Below, one piece after another: positions 6,827 through 13,929 of a stretch of DNA of 15,468 bases; position 1 is the stretch's first letter, and each line of letters opens with the position of its first letter. The notes beneath the pieces are model-generated. The model saw nothing but the letters and a program-made list of their open reading frames with translations. It was not told the DNA's origin and searched no databases. The translations under genes were made by a program, and so were the position numbers. This DNA comes from a bacterium (GTDB lineage Bacteria > Patescibacteria > ABY1 > BM507 > VMTK01), in assembly GCA_030641105.1 (NCBI GenBank), contig DAOWHZ010000025.1, positions 1 to 15,468 of the forward strand. The letters run 5' to 3'.

Positions 6827-6855
6827 TTGACAAATTTAATATGCCATGTTATCCT
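6827..6855 (+). promoter_or_regulatory. Promoter giving a leaderless transcript for the TrmB-like gene
   Basis: TTGACA (6827-6832), a 17-bp spacer and TATCCT (6850-6855), with the extended -10 dinucleotide TG at 6847-6848. Seven bases past the -10 end falls on A6862, the A of an in-frame ATG. The ATG at 6841 lies inside the promoter spacer and should not be transcribed. Confidence 0.7.
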
Positions 6856-6861
6856 GTTTTT

Positions 6862-7605
6862 ATGGATGAAACATTATTAAAACTTTTAGAGGATGCTAAT
6901 TTTACGAACAAAGAAGCGCGGATTTATCTTGCTCTTCTTGAGCTTGGGCAGGGAAATGTCAATGGAATAGCTAAAATAACCGAACTTAAACGGCCGATTA
7001 TTTATGTTATTTTAGAAAGCTTAATAAAGCGCGGTTATGTTAGTGAACTGCCTAATCAAAAAATAAATATATATCAAGCAATTGATCCATCACTTATCCT
7101 TAATCAATTGCAAATCACAACTAAAAATTTTTCAGAAATGCTCCCGATTTTCAGAACGTTAAAAAGTAAAGGCAAAAAAAGGCCAAAGATAAGCTACTAT
7201 GAAACATTAAAAGGTATTTGGAATGTTTATGAAGAAATGAGCCGTGCGCCTAAACCGTTTTTTATTTCAAATTATTATATAATTGAAAAATATTTTCCTA
7301 ATTCAATTGACGCTTGGATTAACGGAATAAAAAAAGGCCTGTGTAATCCCCAAGGCCGCCATTTAGTACCTGACCATCCAAGAAATATTGAAATTGGCAG
7401 AGAGTTTTTAAAAATTGGCCAAGAATATAGAATTTCCCCGGAGTTAAAGGACGCTAATATGGATTTTACTATTTGGAATAATAAATTAGCTATTACTTCT
7501 TTTGAGGACGAGCCATTTATTGTAGTTATTGAATCAGAAGAATTAGTAAAATCAATGCTACCAATTTTTGAAATAGCATGGGAGAGGGGCAGAAAAATAA
7601 AGTAA
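6862..7605 (+). CDS. TrmB-like winged-helix transcriptional regulator
   Basis: 247 residues from the promoter-supported ATG at 6862 (an ATG at 6841 would add seven residues but overlaps the promoter). The N-terminal 75 or so residues match the TrmB winged-helix pattern. They read LLEDANFTNKEARIYLALLELG, then the recognition segment AKITELKRPIIYVILESLIKRG, then the wing YVSELPN. A linker to about residue 105 precedes an alpha/beta C-terminal effector domain (FISNYYIIEKYFP..., FTIWNNKLAITSFEDEPFIVVIES). The layout resembles TrmB relatives found in archaea and CPR bacteria, which sense small molecules. The ligand is unknown. It is divergent from the membrane/zinc-ribbon operon across a 70-bp inter-promoter region, so it may control both. 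The predicted transcript has no 5' leader. Confidence 0.8.
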   Translation: MDETLLKLLEDANFTNKEARIYLALLELGQGNVNGIAKITELKRPIIYVILESLIKRGYVSELPNQKINIYQAIDPSLILNQLQITTKNFSEMLPIFRTLKSKGKKRPKISYYETLKGIWNVYEEMSRAPKPFFISNYYIIEKYFPNSIDAWINGIKKGLCNPQGRHLVPDHPRNIEIGREFLKIGQEYRISPELKDANMDFTIWNNKLAITSFEDEPFIVVIESEELVKSMLPIFEIAWERGRKIK

Positions 7606-7677
7606 ATTGTGGTTTGATTTAATTTTCATTTAATGGTAATTTATACTTATCAAATATAGAATTATTAATATTATTAA

Positions 7678-7802
7678 GAATTACGCATTTAAATGTTTTT
7701 GCTTTGCAGACAACCTGCTTGATATGTTTAATCTATGGATTTATTTAATTTTAACCACAGATTAAGCAGATTAAGCAGATTTCATGCCCAAACGCGTAAT
7801 TC
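7678..7802. repeat. Imperfect inverted repeat filling the spacer before the TPR gene
   Basis: GAATTACGC (7678-7686) and GCGTAATTC (7794-7802) are exact inverted arms. Inside, CTGCTTGATATGTTTAATC (from 7716) faces CAGATTAAGCAGATTAAGCAG (7757-7778) imperfectly. The right side is a direct duplication of AGATTAAGC. The repeat lies immediately before the TPR start codon. Confidence 0.65.
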
Positions 7803-7819
7803 CTAATTAAATTAAACTT

Positions 7820-9823
7820 ATGCCAAAGAAGAAAAATAAATCCGCTATTAATTTTTCAATCAATAAGAATGGTCAACTAGAGCCAGAGCCATCTGATCAA
7901 GAAATTGATCAATTATTGGACTTAGCTAAAAATAAAAAATTTGAGCCAGGCATTTATAATTACTGTGATCGCTGGTGTGAAAAATGTTCAGATACTGAAA
8001 AGTGTTATATGTATGCTCAAAAACAATTAAAAAAAGACCTCACTCCCAGCCCCTCTCCTAAAACAGGAGAGGGGAGCGATGAAAAGGATAAAAATGATTT
8101 TATGTCTGAAGTAATGTATAGTTTAAAAACAACAAAGAAGTTAATTAAGACTGTTATGAAAAGAGATGGTTTTAATCCTGATGAAATTGACGAAAACATA
8201 GAAGAAAATGCCTGGGACAAGGATGCGCACAAACGTTATGACAATGTTGAATGCTTGAAATTGATAAATGATTATAGTGATGAAGCGCATAAATTTTTAG
8301 AAAAATATTTTACCAGTCAAGAGCAATACAAACAGCAATTTAATTTAGAGCTGAATCAGGATGATATTAAAAATGAGATAGAAACAATAAATTGGTATCA
8401 CACTTTTTTGCCAATAAAAGTTTGGCGCTGCTTATATGAAAGAGAAAGCATAGAAAAAGAAGAAGATAAAGAATTAAAAGAAATGGTCAAAGAAGGTTTG
8501 GAAAAATATTTTGTCTTAGTAGAAAAATGTTTTAATAAATCAAGGCAAGCTTTATCTGGTTTAGCGCAAAAAAGGCAGGATTATGGTGAAACAGCGGCAG
8601 ATTTGTTAAATAAATTTAATTTAGCTGAAATTAGTTTTAGGGAAGAATTTAATTTGCCCCAAGGTTATAATGTAATGCCGCCTAGTTTTAATAATGAGCA
8701 GATTGCTATAATGGAAAAATTTAATCAAAGTCCAGAGCAAGGATTAGAAATGGCTCTATCATATTTAGCAATTCATCCAAATGATAAAATAATCAACGGC
8801 GTTATTGGTGATATGTTCATTAATTTAGGCGAGTTTAATAAAGCGATTAAATATTTGGAAACCGCTGCTAGATTAAATCCTAATGAACATATTACGCATT
8901 TTCTTTGGGGTGTAGCTTTAGCTAAAACCGGTCGGTTTAATCAAGGTTTGGCCAAGCTGCAAAGAGCGCAGGCATTGCAGCCAGATGATTTAGAAATTAA
9001 AAGAAATATTGGCTGGATAACAGCTATGCGCGGCCGTTATAAAGATGACAAGCAGGAAATTGAAAAAGGTAGAAATATTTTAAAAGAGGTGGTAGAGCAG
9101 GAGCCGGAAAATGTTGTAGCAATGACTGATTTAGGCCAAAGTTATTTAATGGCGCATAATTTTGATATTGCGTTTGAATGGATGGAGCGAGCTATAAAAA
9201 CTGAACCAGATAATGAGTTTGTCAAGATGATTCATCAAGATGTAATTGAAATGCGTGAACAGTATCAGCAAGACAAAGGTTTTCAGGAATTTATTGCCAA
9301 GCAAAAAGTAGTGAAGGCCTATAGCGGTCCGCCAGCCAAAGATGATGATGAAATGGATGAACAGGTGGCTAAGCAGTTTGAAATAGAAGGCCTTATCAAT
9401 GAGCTGAACAGCGGCAATTTAAGCAAGGAAGAAATGGCCAAGGTAATGAAAAAACTGGAAGCCACTGGCATGGTCGGGCAAATTACAGCTATAACAGATC
9501 CTAATTCTTCAGCCGCCAAAGTAGCTACAGAATATATTGAATATCATCAAAAAGTAGCCAATGTGGAAGAGAAAAAAACAGCGGTTGAAATTGAAAAATT
9601 AATTGATAAATTATTTAACAGTAAATTGGATTTAGAGGAACAGAAAAAAATAATTTTAATTTTAGCTCATCAAGGCACAGAACAGTCCTTGGCTGCTTTG
9701 GAAAAATTTCAACAGCAATCCAAAGGTGAAATGGTAACTTGGCTGAAAATGGCGATTGATGAATGTCGGGCTTTTTTACAGTCTGACAAGGATGGGCCGG
9801 GCATGTTTTTTAGTAAAGTGTAG
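7820..9823 (+). CDS. TPR protein with N-terminal cysteine cluster
   Basis: 667 residues, no signal peptide or membrane helix, so probably cytoplasmic. Near the N terminus is YNYCDRWCEKCSDTEKC, with Cys49, 53, 56 and 62, a likely metal-binding cluster. A region with charged helices follows (100-300). Tetratricopeptide-like repeats lie at about 308-465, with typical GDMFINLGEFNKAIKYLETAARLNPN and LGQSYLMAHNFDIAFEWMERAIKTEPDN units. The C-terminal third is helical, possibly a HEAT-like region (LAHQGTEQSLAALEKF). TPRs mediate protein-protein contacts; the partner is unknown. A palindromic insertion encodes about residues 77-85 (SPSPKTGEG) in the linker after the Cys cluster. The start lacks a Shine-Dalgarno but has TAAACTT directly before ATG, as in the gene at 13103. 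Confidence 0.8.
   Translation: MPKKKNKSAINFSINKNGQLEPEPSDQEIDQLLDLAKNKKFEPGIYNYCDRWCEKCSDTEKCYMYAQKQLKKDLTPSPSPKTGEGSDEKDKNDFMSEVMYSLKTTKKLIKTVMKRDGFNPDEIDENIEENAWDKDAHKRYDNVECLKLINDYSDEAHKFLEKYFTSQEQYKQQFNLELNQDDIKNEIETINWYHTFLPIKVWRCLYERESIEKEEDKELKEMVKEGLEKYFVLVEKCFNKSRQALSGLAQKRQDYGETAADLLNKFNLAEISFREEFNLPQGYNVMPPSFNNEQIAIMEKFNQSPEQGLEMALSYLAIHPNDKIINGVIGDMFINLGEFNKAIKYLETAARLNPNEHITHFLWGVALAKTGRFNQGLAKLQRAQALQPDDLEIKRNIGWITAMRGRYKDDKQEIEKGRNILKEVVEQEPENVVAMTDLGQSYLMAHNFDIAFEWMERAIKTEPDNEFVKMIHQDVIEMREQYQQDKGFQEFIAKQKVVKAYSGPPAKDDDEMDEQVAKQFEIEGLINELNSGNLSKEEMAKVMKKLEATGMVGQITAITDPNSSAAKVATEYIEYHQKVANVEEKKTAVEIEKLIDKLFNSKLDLEEQKKIILILAHQGTEQSLAALEKFQQQSKGEMVTWLKMAIDECRAFLQSDKDGPGMFFSKV
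8050..8074. repeat. In-frame palindrome in the TPR gene
   Basis: CCCCTCTCCT (8050-8059) and AGGAGAGGGG (8065-8074) are perfect 10-base inverted arms around AAAAC. The encoded TPSPSPKTGEGS is Pro/Ser/Gly-rich and unlike the Lys/Asn/Asp-rich flanks. The frame stays open, and it sits in a linker between the cysteine cluster and the helical region. Confidence 0.85.
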
Positions 9824-9848
9824 TTGATTGGTTAATTAGCTAATCAGT

Positions 9849-9876
9849 TTGATTTTCTTAAAATTTTGGATATAAT
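9849..9876 (+). promoter_or_regulatory. Promoter of the acyl carrier protein gene
   Basis: TTGATT (9849-9854), a 16-bp spacer and TATAAT (9871-9876). Predicted start near 9883, giving a leader of about 40 bases that ends in AAAGGAGGAGG before the ATG. Confidence 0.7.
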
Positions 9877-9924
9877 AATAAGAAACTATCGCATCTATAA
9901 AAACTAAAAAAAGGAGGAGGAAAA

Positions 9925-10164
9925 ATGACAGTTGACGAGAAGATTGAAGCGAAAGTAAAAAAAGTTATTGCTGAAAAATTAAGTGTAAAACTGGATGAGG
10001 TTATTTCAGAGGCATCTTTTGTTGATGATCTTGGTGCGGATTCTTTAGACCTTGTTGAACTAATAATGTCAATGGAAGAGGAATTTGAAATTGAGATTGA
10101 AGATGATGACGCAGAAAAAATGCTTACTGTTAAAGATGCCGTAAATTACATTAATAAGTGTTAA
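9925..10164 (+). CDS. acpP: Acyl carrier protein
   Basis: 79 residues, the usual ACP length. ACP carries acyl chains on a 4'-phosphopantetheine arm. The attachment motif [18 protein letters not shown] contains Ser40 in DSL, followed by the strongly acidic helix II/III region ([12 protein letters not shown]) that contacts partner enzymes. The protein is acidic overall, as expected for a cytoplasmic ACP. It has its own promoter, an exceptionally strong Shine-Dalgarno (AAAGGAGGAGG) and an adjacent intrinsic terminator, so it is a single-gene, probably highly expressed unit. No fatty-acid synthesis gene and no holo-ACP synthase lie nearby. Many CPR genomes lack a complete fatty-acid pathway, so its partners here are an open question. 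Confidence 0.95.
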   Translation: MTVDEKIEAKVKKVIAEKLSVKLDEVISEASFVDDLGADSLDLVELIMSMEEEFEIEIEDDDAEKMLTVKDAVNYINKC

Positions 10165-10191
10165 TCAAGGAGGCGAAAAAAATATCATTGA

Positions 10192-10232
10192 ACCTGCCGC
10201 AATATATTATAAACGCGGCAGGTCTTTTTTTT
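10192..10232 (+). terminator. Strong intrinsic terminator of the ACP gene
   Basis: ACCTGCCGC (10192-10200) pairs perfectly with GCGGCAGGT (10215-10223) over a 14-base AT loop. It is followed by C and eight T residues (10225-10232). Confidence 0.93.
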
Positions 10233-10255
10233 GCTCTTGAGGTGTGATATAATGA

Positions 10256-10335
10256 AGTTAGTTACTCAGTTAATCAGCTACACAGTTATATATTTTTTAA
10301 AAAACTGTTTAACTGATTAACTATGTAATTAATTA
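10256..10335. repeat. Imperfect inverted repeat before ftsK
   Basis: AGTTAATCAG (10268-10277) faces CTGATTAACT (10313-10322). Inside, ACAGTT (10282-10287) faces AACTGT (10303-10308), around a T/A-rich loop. Outer words GTTAGTTACT and GTAATTAATTAACT continue the complementarity loosely. It fills the gap between the ACP terminator and the ftsK start. Confidence 0.65.
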
Positions 10336-10344
10336 ACTAAACCT

Positions 10345-12888
10345 ATGGCTAGACGAAAAAAAAGAAGATTTAAAAAAGATCCCTTGGACTATATTGCTCT
10401 GCCCAGATTAAATTTAAACCCTGATACTAAAAAGGGTATTTTTATTGTGTTGATTTTAGCATTAGGCGCCATTAGTGTGTTAAGCTTATTTGATTTAGCC
10501 GGTAATATAGGAATTTATTTAGCCAAAGCAATGATGCTCACTTTTGGCTGGGGCAAGTGGCTGTTTCCAATAATACTGCTAGCGTTGGGCTTTTTTCTTT
10601 ATAATGAAGATAAATATGAAATCAGGGGCACAAATTATTTAGGTTTATTTGTTTTTATTATTTCTTTTCACGGATTATTGCATTTATTTATTGAGCAAGA
10701 ACAATGGAAACAAGTGATTAGTACTGGTGAAGGCGGTGGTTATATTGGTTGGCTTGTATCTTTGGGTTTTATGAATATTATGGGTTTTTGGGCTGGCTTG
10801 ATTGTTTTAATTTGTCTGTTATTAATTTCTTTAATGCTAATGTTTAATACCAGTTTGTGGGCTTTAATAGGCAGTGAAAGCTGGTTAGCTAAATTATTTT
10901 ATCCTTTTAGTTTTGTTTATGCCAAAATTTTTAAACGAGATAAAGAAGATGAAGATGAAAGTGAAGATGAGGAAGATGAAGAAGATGATGATGAAGACGA
11001 GAGTGATGAGGATGAAGAAAATGAGGGTGAAGACGAGGGCGAGGAGGATGAGGAAGAGGAAGATGAACCCTCCTTCGCTAAAGCTACGGAGGGCGAGGCA
11101 AAATTTCATAGCCATAAGATTAAAGAAGCTATAATTTCCGAAGAACCATTGTGGCAGCCAACAAATATTAAAATTGATTTACCCTTAAGTTTGCTTAATG
11201 GCAAGGTTGGCAAGCCGACCAGCGGTGATATTAAAGCCAATACTTTGATTATTCAAAAAACTTTGGAAAATTTTGGCATTCCGGTGGAAATGGGAGAAGT
11301 CAGTGTCGGCCCAACAGTGACACAATATACATTAAGGCCGGCTGAAGGCGTTAAGCTGTCGCGCATTACTGCGTTAAACAATGATTTGTCTTTAGCCTTA
11401 GGCCTTCATCCTATCAGAATTGAGGCACCAATTCCCAATGAACAGCTAGTTGGCATTGAGGTGCCAAATAAAGCCAAGGCCATTGTTAGCTTAAAAGAAG
11501 TATTGTTGGCGCAAGATTTTAAAAATAAAAAAAGCAATTTAACTATTGCTTTAGGCAAGGATGTGGCTGGTAAATCCTGGTTAGATAATCTAAGCAGGAT
11601 GCCGCATTTGTTAGTGGCTGGCACAACTGGCGCTGGCAAATCCGTAATGCTTAATTCTATTATTGTGAGCTTGCTTTATCAAAATAATCCTGATGATTTG
11701 CGTTTTATCATGGTTGACCCCAAAAGAGTGGAACTGCCAAGGTATAACGGCATTCCTTATTTATTAACCCCGGTTATTACTGAAGTTGGCAAAACCATTA
11801 ATGCTTTAAAATGGTGCCTTAATGAGATGGATCGCCGTTTTGATGTTTTATCCAAATCCGGCAAAAGGAATATTGACAGCTATAACAAAAGCAGTCAATA
11901 CAAAATGCCCTATATTATTTTTATTATTGATGAGTTGGCTGATTTAATGGTGGCGGCGGCGCGCGATATTGAAGCAGGCGTGATTCGTTTAGCGCAAATG
12001 GCTCGGGCAGTAGGCATTCATTTAGTTTTAGCCACTCAACGTCCCAGTGTTGATGTGATTACCGGTTTAATTAAAGCTAACATGCCGGCGCGCATTGCTT
12101 TTTCAGTAGCTTCCAGTATTGATTCGCGCACTATCTTAGATTCACAAGGCGCGGAAAAATTATTAGGCAGAGGTGATATGCTTTTTATCACGGCAGAGAT
12201 GTCTAAACCAAAAAGGCTGCAAGGCGCCTTTGTCAGTGATCAAGAAATTAAAAAAATTGTTCACTATATTAAAGGCAAGGGTGAGCCGGATTACAAAGAA
12301 AGTATTTTAGAAAAACAAAAAGTTCATGGCATTGCCGGAGTTGGCTTAGACAGAGAAGAAGATGATGAATTATTTGAGGAAGCCAAAGAAGTAATTATTA
12401 ATGCAGGCAAAGCTTCAGCTTCATTGTTACAGCGCCGTTTGCGGGTTGGTTATGCCAGAGCCGCCCGTTTAATTGATTTACTTGAGGATGCTGGAGTTGT
12501 TGGGCCAGCGGATGGAGCTAAGCCGAGAGAGGTCTTGCTAAGTAGAGAGCAATATGATAATATGTTAAGCCAAGGGATTAGCGGCGTTAGTCTGCATGAT
12601 CAAGAGAAAGTAGAAGAGCCGGATGAATATTTAGATACGCCAATGGACGCTAATTTACGCCTGCCAGATAGCCTTGCATCAAGGCAGGCGGGCCAAGAAA
12701 CGCCAGAAGAAGAGGAGGATGAGGACGAGAATGGCGAAAATGAAGAAGATAATAATTTGGATGAAGAGGAGGAGGAGGAAGAGGAGGAGGAAGAGGAGGA
12801 GGAAGTCAAAAAAGAAGATGATAAAAAAGAGATTACTAAAGATATTAAAGAAGAGGATGATGAAGAAGGGAAATATTTTAGCAGATGA
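10345..12888 (+). CDS. ftsK: FtsK/SpoIIIE DNA translocase
   Basis: 847 residues. Hexameric septal ATPase that pumps chromosomal DNA during division. The N terminus is basic, followed by four membrane segments (about 31-50, 71-88, 98-115, 146-167). A highly acidic linker covers about 196-241. The motor holds Walker A GTTGAGKS at 426-433 and Walker B IIFIIDELADL with D529/E530. A C-terminal winged-helix gamma domain (about 679-735, SLLQRRLRVGYARAARLIDLLEDAG) would read orienting DNA motifs. Unusually, a very acidic tail follows (about 787-844), including 14 consecutive Glu. Two hairpin repeats are in frame: one ends the linker (residues 242-250, PSFAKATEG), the other precedes the acidic tail (772-782). 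No Shine-Dalgarno is present. Confidence 0.95.
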   Translation: MARRKKRRFKKDPLDYIALPRLNLNPDTKKGIFIVLILALGAISVLSLFDLAGNIGIYLAKAMMLTFGWGKWLFPIILLALGFFLYNEDKYEIRGTNYLGLFVFIISFHGLLHLFIEQEQWKQVISTGEGGGYIGWLVSLGFMNIMGFWAGLIVLICLLLISLMLMFNTSLWALIGSESWLAKLFYPFSFVYAKIFKRDKEDEDESEDEEDEEDDDEDESDEDEENEGEDEGEEDEEEEDEPSFAKATEGEAKFHSHKIKEAIISEEPLWQPTNIKIDLPLSLLNGKVGKPTSGDIKANTLIIQKTLENFGIPVEMGEVSVGPTVTQYTLRPAEGVKLSRITALNNDLSLALGLHPIRIEAPIPNEQLVGIEVPNKAKAIVSLKEVLLAQDFKNKKSNLTIALGKDVAGKSWLDNLSRMPHLLVAGTTGAGKSVMLNSIIVSLLYQNNPDDLRFIMVDPKRVELPRYNGIPYLLTPVITEVGKTINALKWCLNEMDRRFDVLSKSGKRNIDSYNKSSQYKMPYIIFIIDELADLMVAAARDIEAGVIRLAQMARAVGIHLVLATQRPSVDVITGLIKANMPARIAFSVASSIDSRTILDSQGAEKLLGRGDMLFITAEMSKPKRLQGAFVSDQEIKKIVHYIKGKGEPDYKESILEKQKVHGIAGVGLDREEDDELFEEAKEVIINAGKASASLLQRRLRVGYARAARLIDLLEDAGVVGPADGAKPREVLLSREQYDNMLSQGISGVSLHDQEKVEEPDEYLDTPMDANLRLPDSLASRQAGQETPEEEEDEDENGENEEDNNLDEEEEEEEEEEEEEEVKKEDDKKEITKDIKEEDDEEGKYFSR
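11068..11093 (+). repeat. 14-nt-loop hairpin element, copy E (inside ftsK)
   Basis: Stem CCCTCC (11068-11073), loop TTCGCTAAAGCTAC (14 nt), stem GGAGGG (11088-11093). The loop is identical to copy A beside tRNA-Gly, but the stem differs and is still fully paired. It encodes PSFAKATEG at the end of the acidic linker. The distal AA-plus-third-stem part seen in the tRNA-linked copies is absent. Confidence 0.85.
12658..12690. repeat. In-frame palindrome near the ftsK 3' end
   Basis: CGCCTGCC (12658-12665) and GGCAGGCG (12683-12690) are perfect inverted arms. An overlapping inner pair GCCTT/AAGGC (12671-12675/12681-12685) allows an alternative fold. It encodes RLPDSLASRQA, between the gamma domain and the acidic tail. 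It is unlike the 14-nt-loop family in sequence and spacing. Confidence 0.8.
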
Positions 12889-12900
12889 TTTAATATTAAA

Positions 12901-13028
12901 TTCCAAATAACAAATCCCAAATAACAAACAAATTTCAAATTCTAATGTCCAAAATTCCAATAACCAATCCCGAGCGCTCAAGATGGAATTTTGGACATTA
13001 GAATTTGTTTGGGATTTGTTATTTGGAA
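12901..13028. repeat. Large inverted repeat downstream of ftsK
   Basis: The 24 bases at 12936-12959 are the exact reverse complement of 12984-13007, and the 21 bases at 12901-12921 of 13008-13028. The left arm carries 14 extra bases (12922-12935). The loop holds the palindrome GAGCGCTC (12972-12979). The arms are built of repeated words such as CAAATAACAAA and TTCCAAAT. A 23-base stretch (12918-12940) recurs exactly at 14065-14087 in another spacer repeat. It could terminate or stabilise the ftsK mRNA, or be a non-autonomous mobile element. Confidence 0.9.
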
Positions 13029-13102
13029 TTTGGGATTTTATTTTTATAATTCTTGCAGAAAAATTTTTAAAATATATTAATTTTTAAATAATATTTAAAC
13101 TT

Positions 13103-13747
13103 ATGATAATAACTTGGTTAGGGCACTCGTGCTTTAAAATTCAAAACAAAATAGGACCTGAAGGCATTATTGTGGTAACTGATCCGTTTGATAAATCAGT
13201 GGGTTTAAAAGCGCCAAAATGCGAAGCTGATATTGTAACTGTTAGCCATGATCATTATGACCATAACAATATTAGCGCCATCAAGGGCAATCCTTTTATT
13301 ATTAAAGGCGCCGGTGAATATGAAGTTAAAGGAGTTTTTATTGAAGGCGTTGAAGCATACCATGACGAAAAAGCAGGAGCTGAACGTGGTAAAAATATTA
13401 TCTATCGCATTGATCTTGATGATATGTCAGTAACTCATTTAGGCGACTTGGGCCATACTTTGGATGCTAAACAATTAGACAAACTTGAAGGCACTGATAT
13501 TTTATTAATACCAGTTGGCGGAGTTTATACTATTGACGCTAAAAAAGCCGTAGAAGTTGTTTCACAAATTGAGCCGCGTATTGTAATCCCTATGCATTAC
13601 AGCGTGCCGGGCTTAAAGATTAAGCTTGAAGGAGTTGATAAATTTATTAAAGAATTAGGCGTTAAGCCGACTTATGAAGAAAAGTTAAAGATTTCTAAAC
13701 GGGATTTGCCGGCAGAGGAGATGGAGTTAGTAATATTAAGCATTTAG
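13103..13747 (+). CDS. Metallo-beta-lactamase-fold hydrolase (UlaG-like)
   Basis: 214 residues, cytoplasmic. The start MIITWLGHSCFKI is typical of the UlaG-like/Lactamase_B_3 branch. Metal ligands fit the fold: HDHYDH at residues 49-54, Asp115 in HLGDLGH (112-118) and His165 in PMHY. GHTLDAKQL and LLIPVGGVYTID match the core of this family. The relatives act on varied substrates (lactone, phosphodiester, RNA), so the substrate cannot be named. The family often shows a shortened single-domain form like this one. TAAACTT directly precedes the ATG, without a Shine-Dalgarno. The gene stands alone between a large inverted repeat and a terminator-like hairpin. Confidence 0.88.
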   Translation: MIITWLGHSCFKIQNKIGPEGIIVVTDPFDKSVGLKAPKCEADIVTVSHDHYDHNNISAIKGNPFIIKGAGEYEVKGVFIEGVEAYHDEKAGAERGKNIIYRIDLDDMSVTHLGDLGHTLDAKQLDKLEGTDILLIPVGGVYTIDAKKAVEVVSQIEPRIVIPMHYSVPGLKIKLEGVDKFIKELGVKPTYEEKLKISKRDLPAEEMELVILSI

Positions 13748-13757
13748 GATTGAAAAT

Positions 13758-13801
13758 AAAAAAGGCCTCAACAGCGCAGAACGCAAAGTCGGGGTTTTTT
13801 T
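13758..13801. terminator. Probable terminator after the MBL gene
   Basis: An A6 run and CCTC (13758-13769) can pair with GGGG and T7 (13791-13801) with a two-base bulge, over a 21-base loop. The plus strand then has a T tract. The stem is weak in its GC part. Because the tRNA genes converge on it from the right, it may act in both directions. Confidence 0.45.
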
Positions 13802-13818
13802 ATATGAAAATACTTCAG

Positions 13819-13890
13819 AGCGGGTAACGGGAATTGGACCCGTGTCCTCAGCTTGGAAGGCTGATATAATAGCCACTATACGATACCCGC
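13819..13890 (-). tRNA. tRNA-Gly(UCC), with C at position 55
   Basis: Acceptor GCGGGTA/TACCCGC, discriminator U. The anticodon arm TCAGC-CTTCCAA-GCTGA reads UCC. The D arm is of the GTA type with a G:U closing pair. The T arm ACGGG/CCCGT has loop TCCAATT, so position 55, normally U (pseudouridine), is C. CCA is not encoded. Its 5' end overlaps hairpin copy A. Confidence 0.93.
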
Positions 13891-13920
13891 CTTCGCTAAA
13901 GCTACGGCGGGCAAGCCCGC
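13886..13920 (+). repeat. 14-nt-loop hairpin element, copy A
   Basis: Stem CCCGCC (13886-13891), loop TTCGCTAAAGCTAC, stem GGCGGG (13906-13911), then C, AA and a third stem part GCCCGC (13915-13920) that can re-pair with GCGGGC. The first arm is mostly the tRNA-Gly acceptor sequence. It is head-to-head with copy B across TAAATATTTA. Confidence 0.88.
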
Positions 13921-13929
13921 TAAATATTT

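Noticed and set aside
6841..6861. Upstream ATG for the TrmB-like gene
   Set aside because: It lies within the spacer and -10 region of the only good promoter, so the seven extra residues would not be in the mRNA.
10913..11134. Lys/Met-rich plus-strand frame within ftsK
   Set aside because: It is the +1 reading of GAT/GAA repeats and overlaps the conserved FtsK frame fully.
12600..12938. Serine-rich open frame on the minus strand opposite the FtsK acidic tail
   Set aside because: It is the reverse reading of GAG/GAA repeats, which gives Ser/Leu runs. The FtsK frame explains the sequence.
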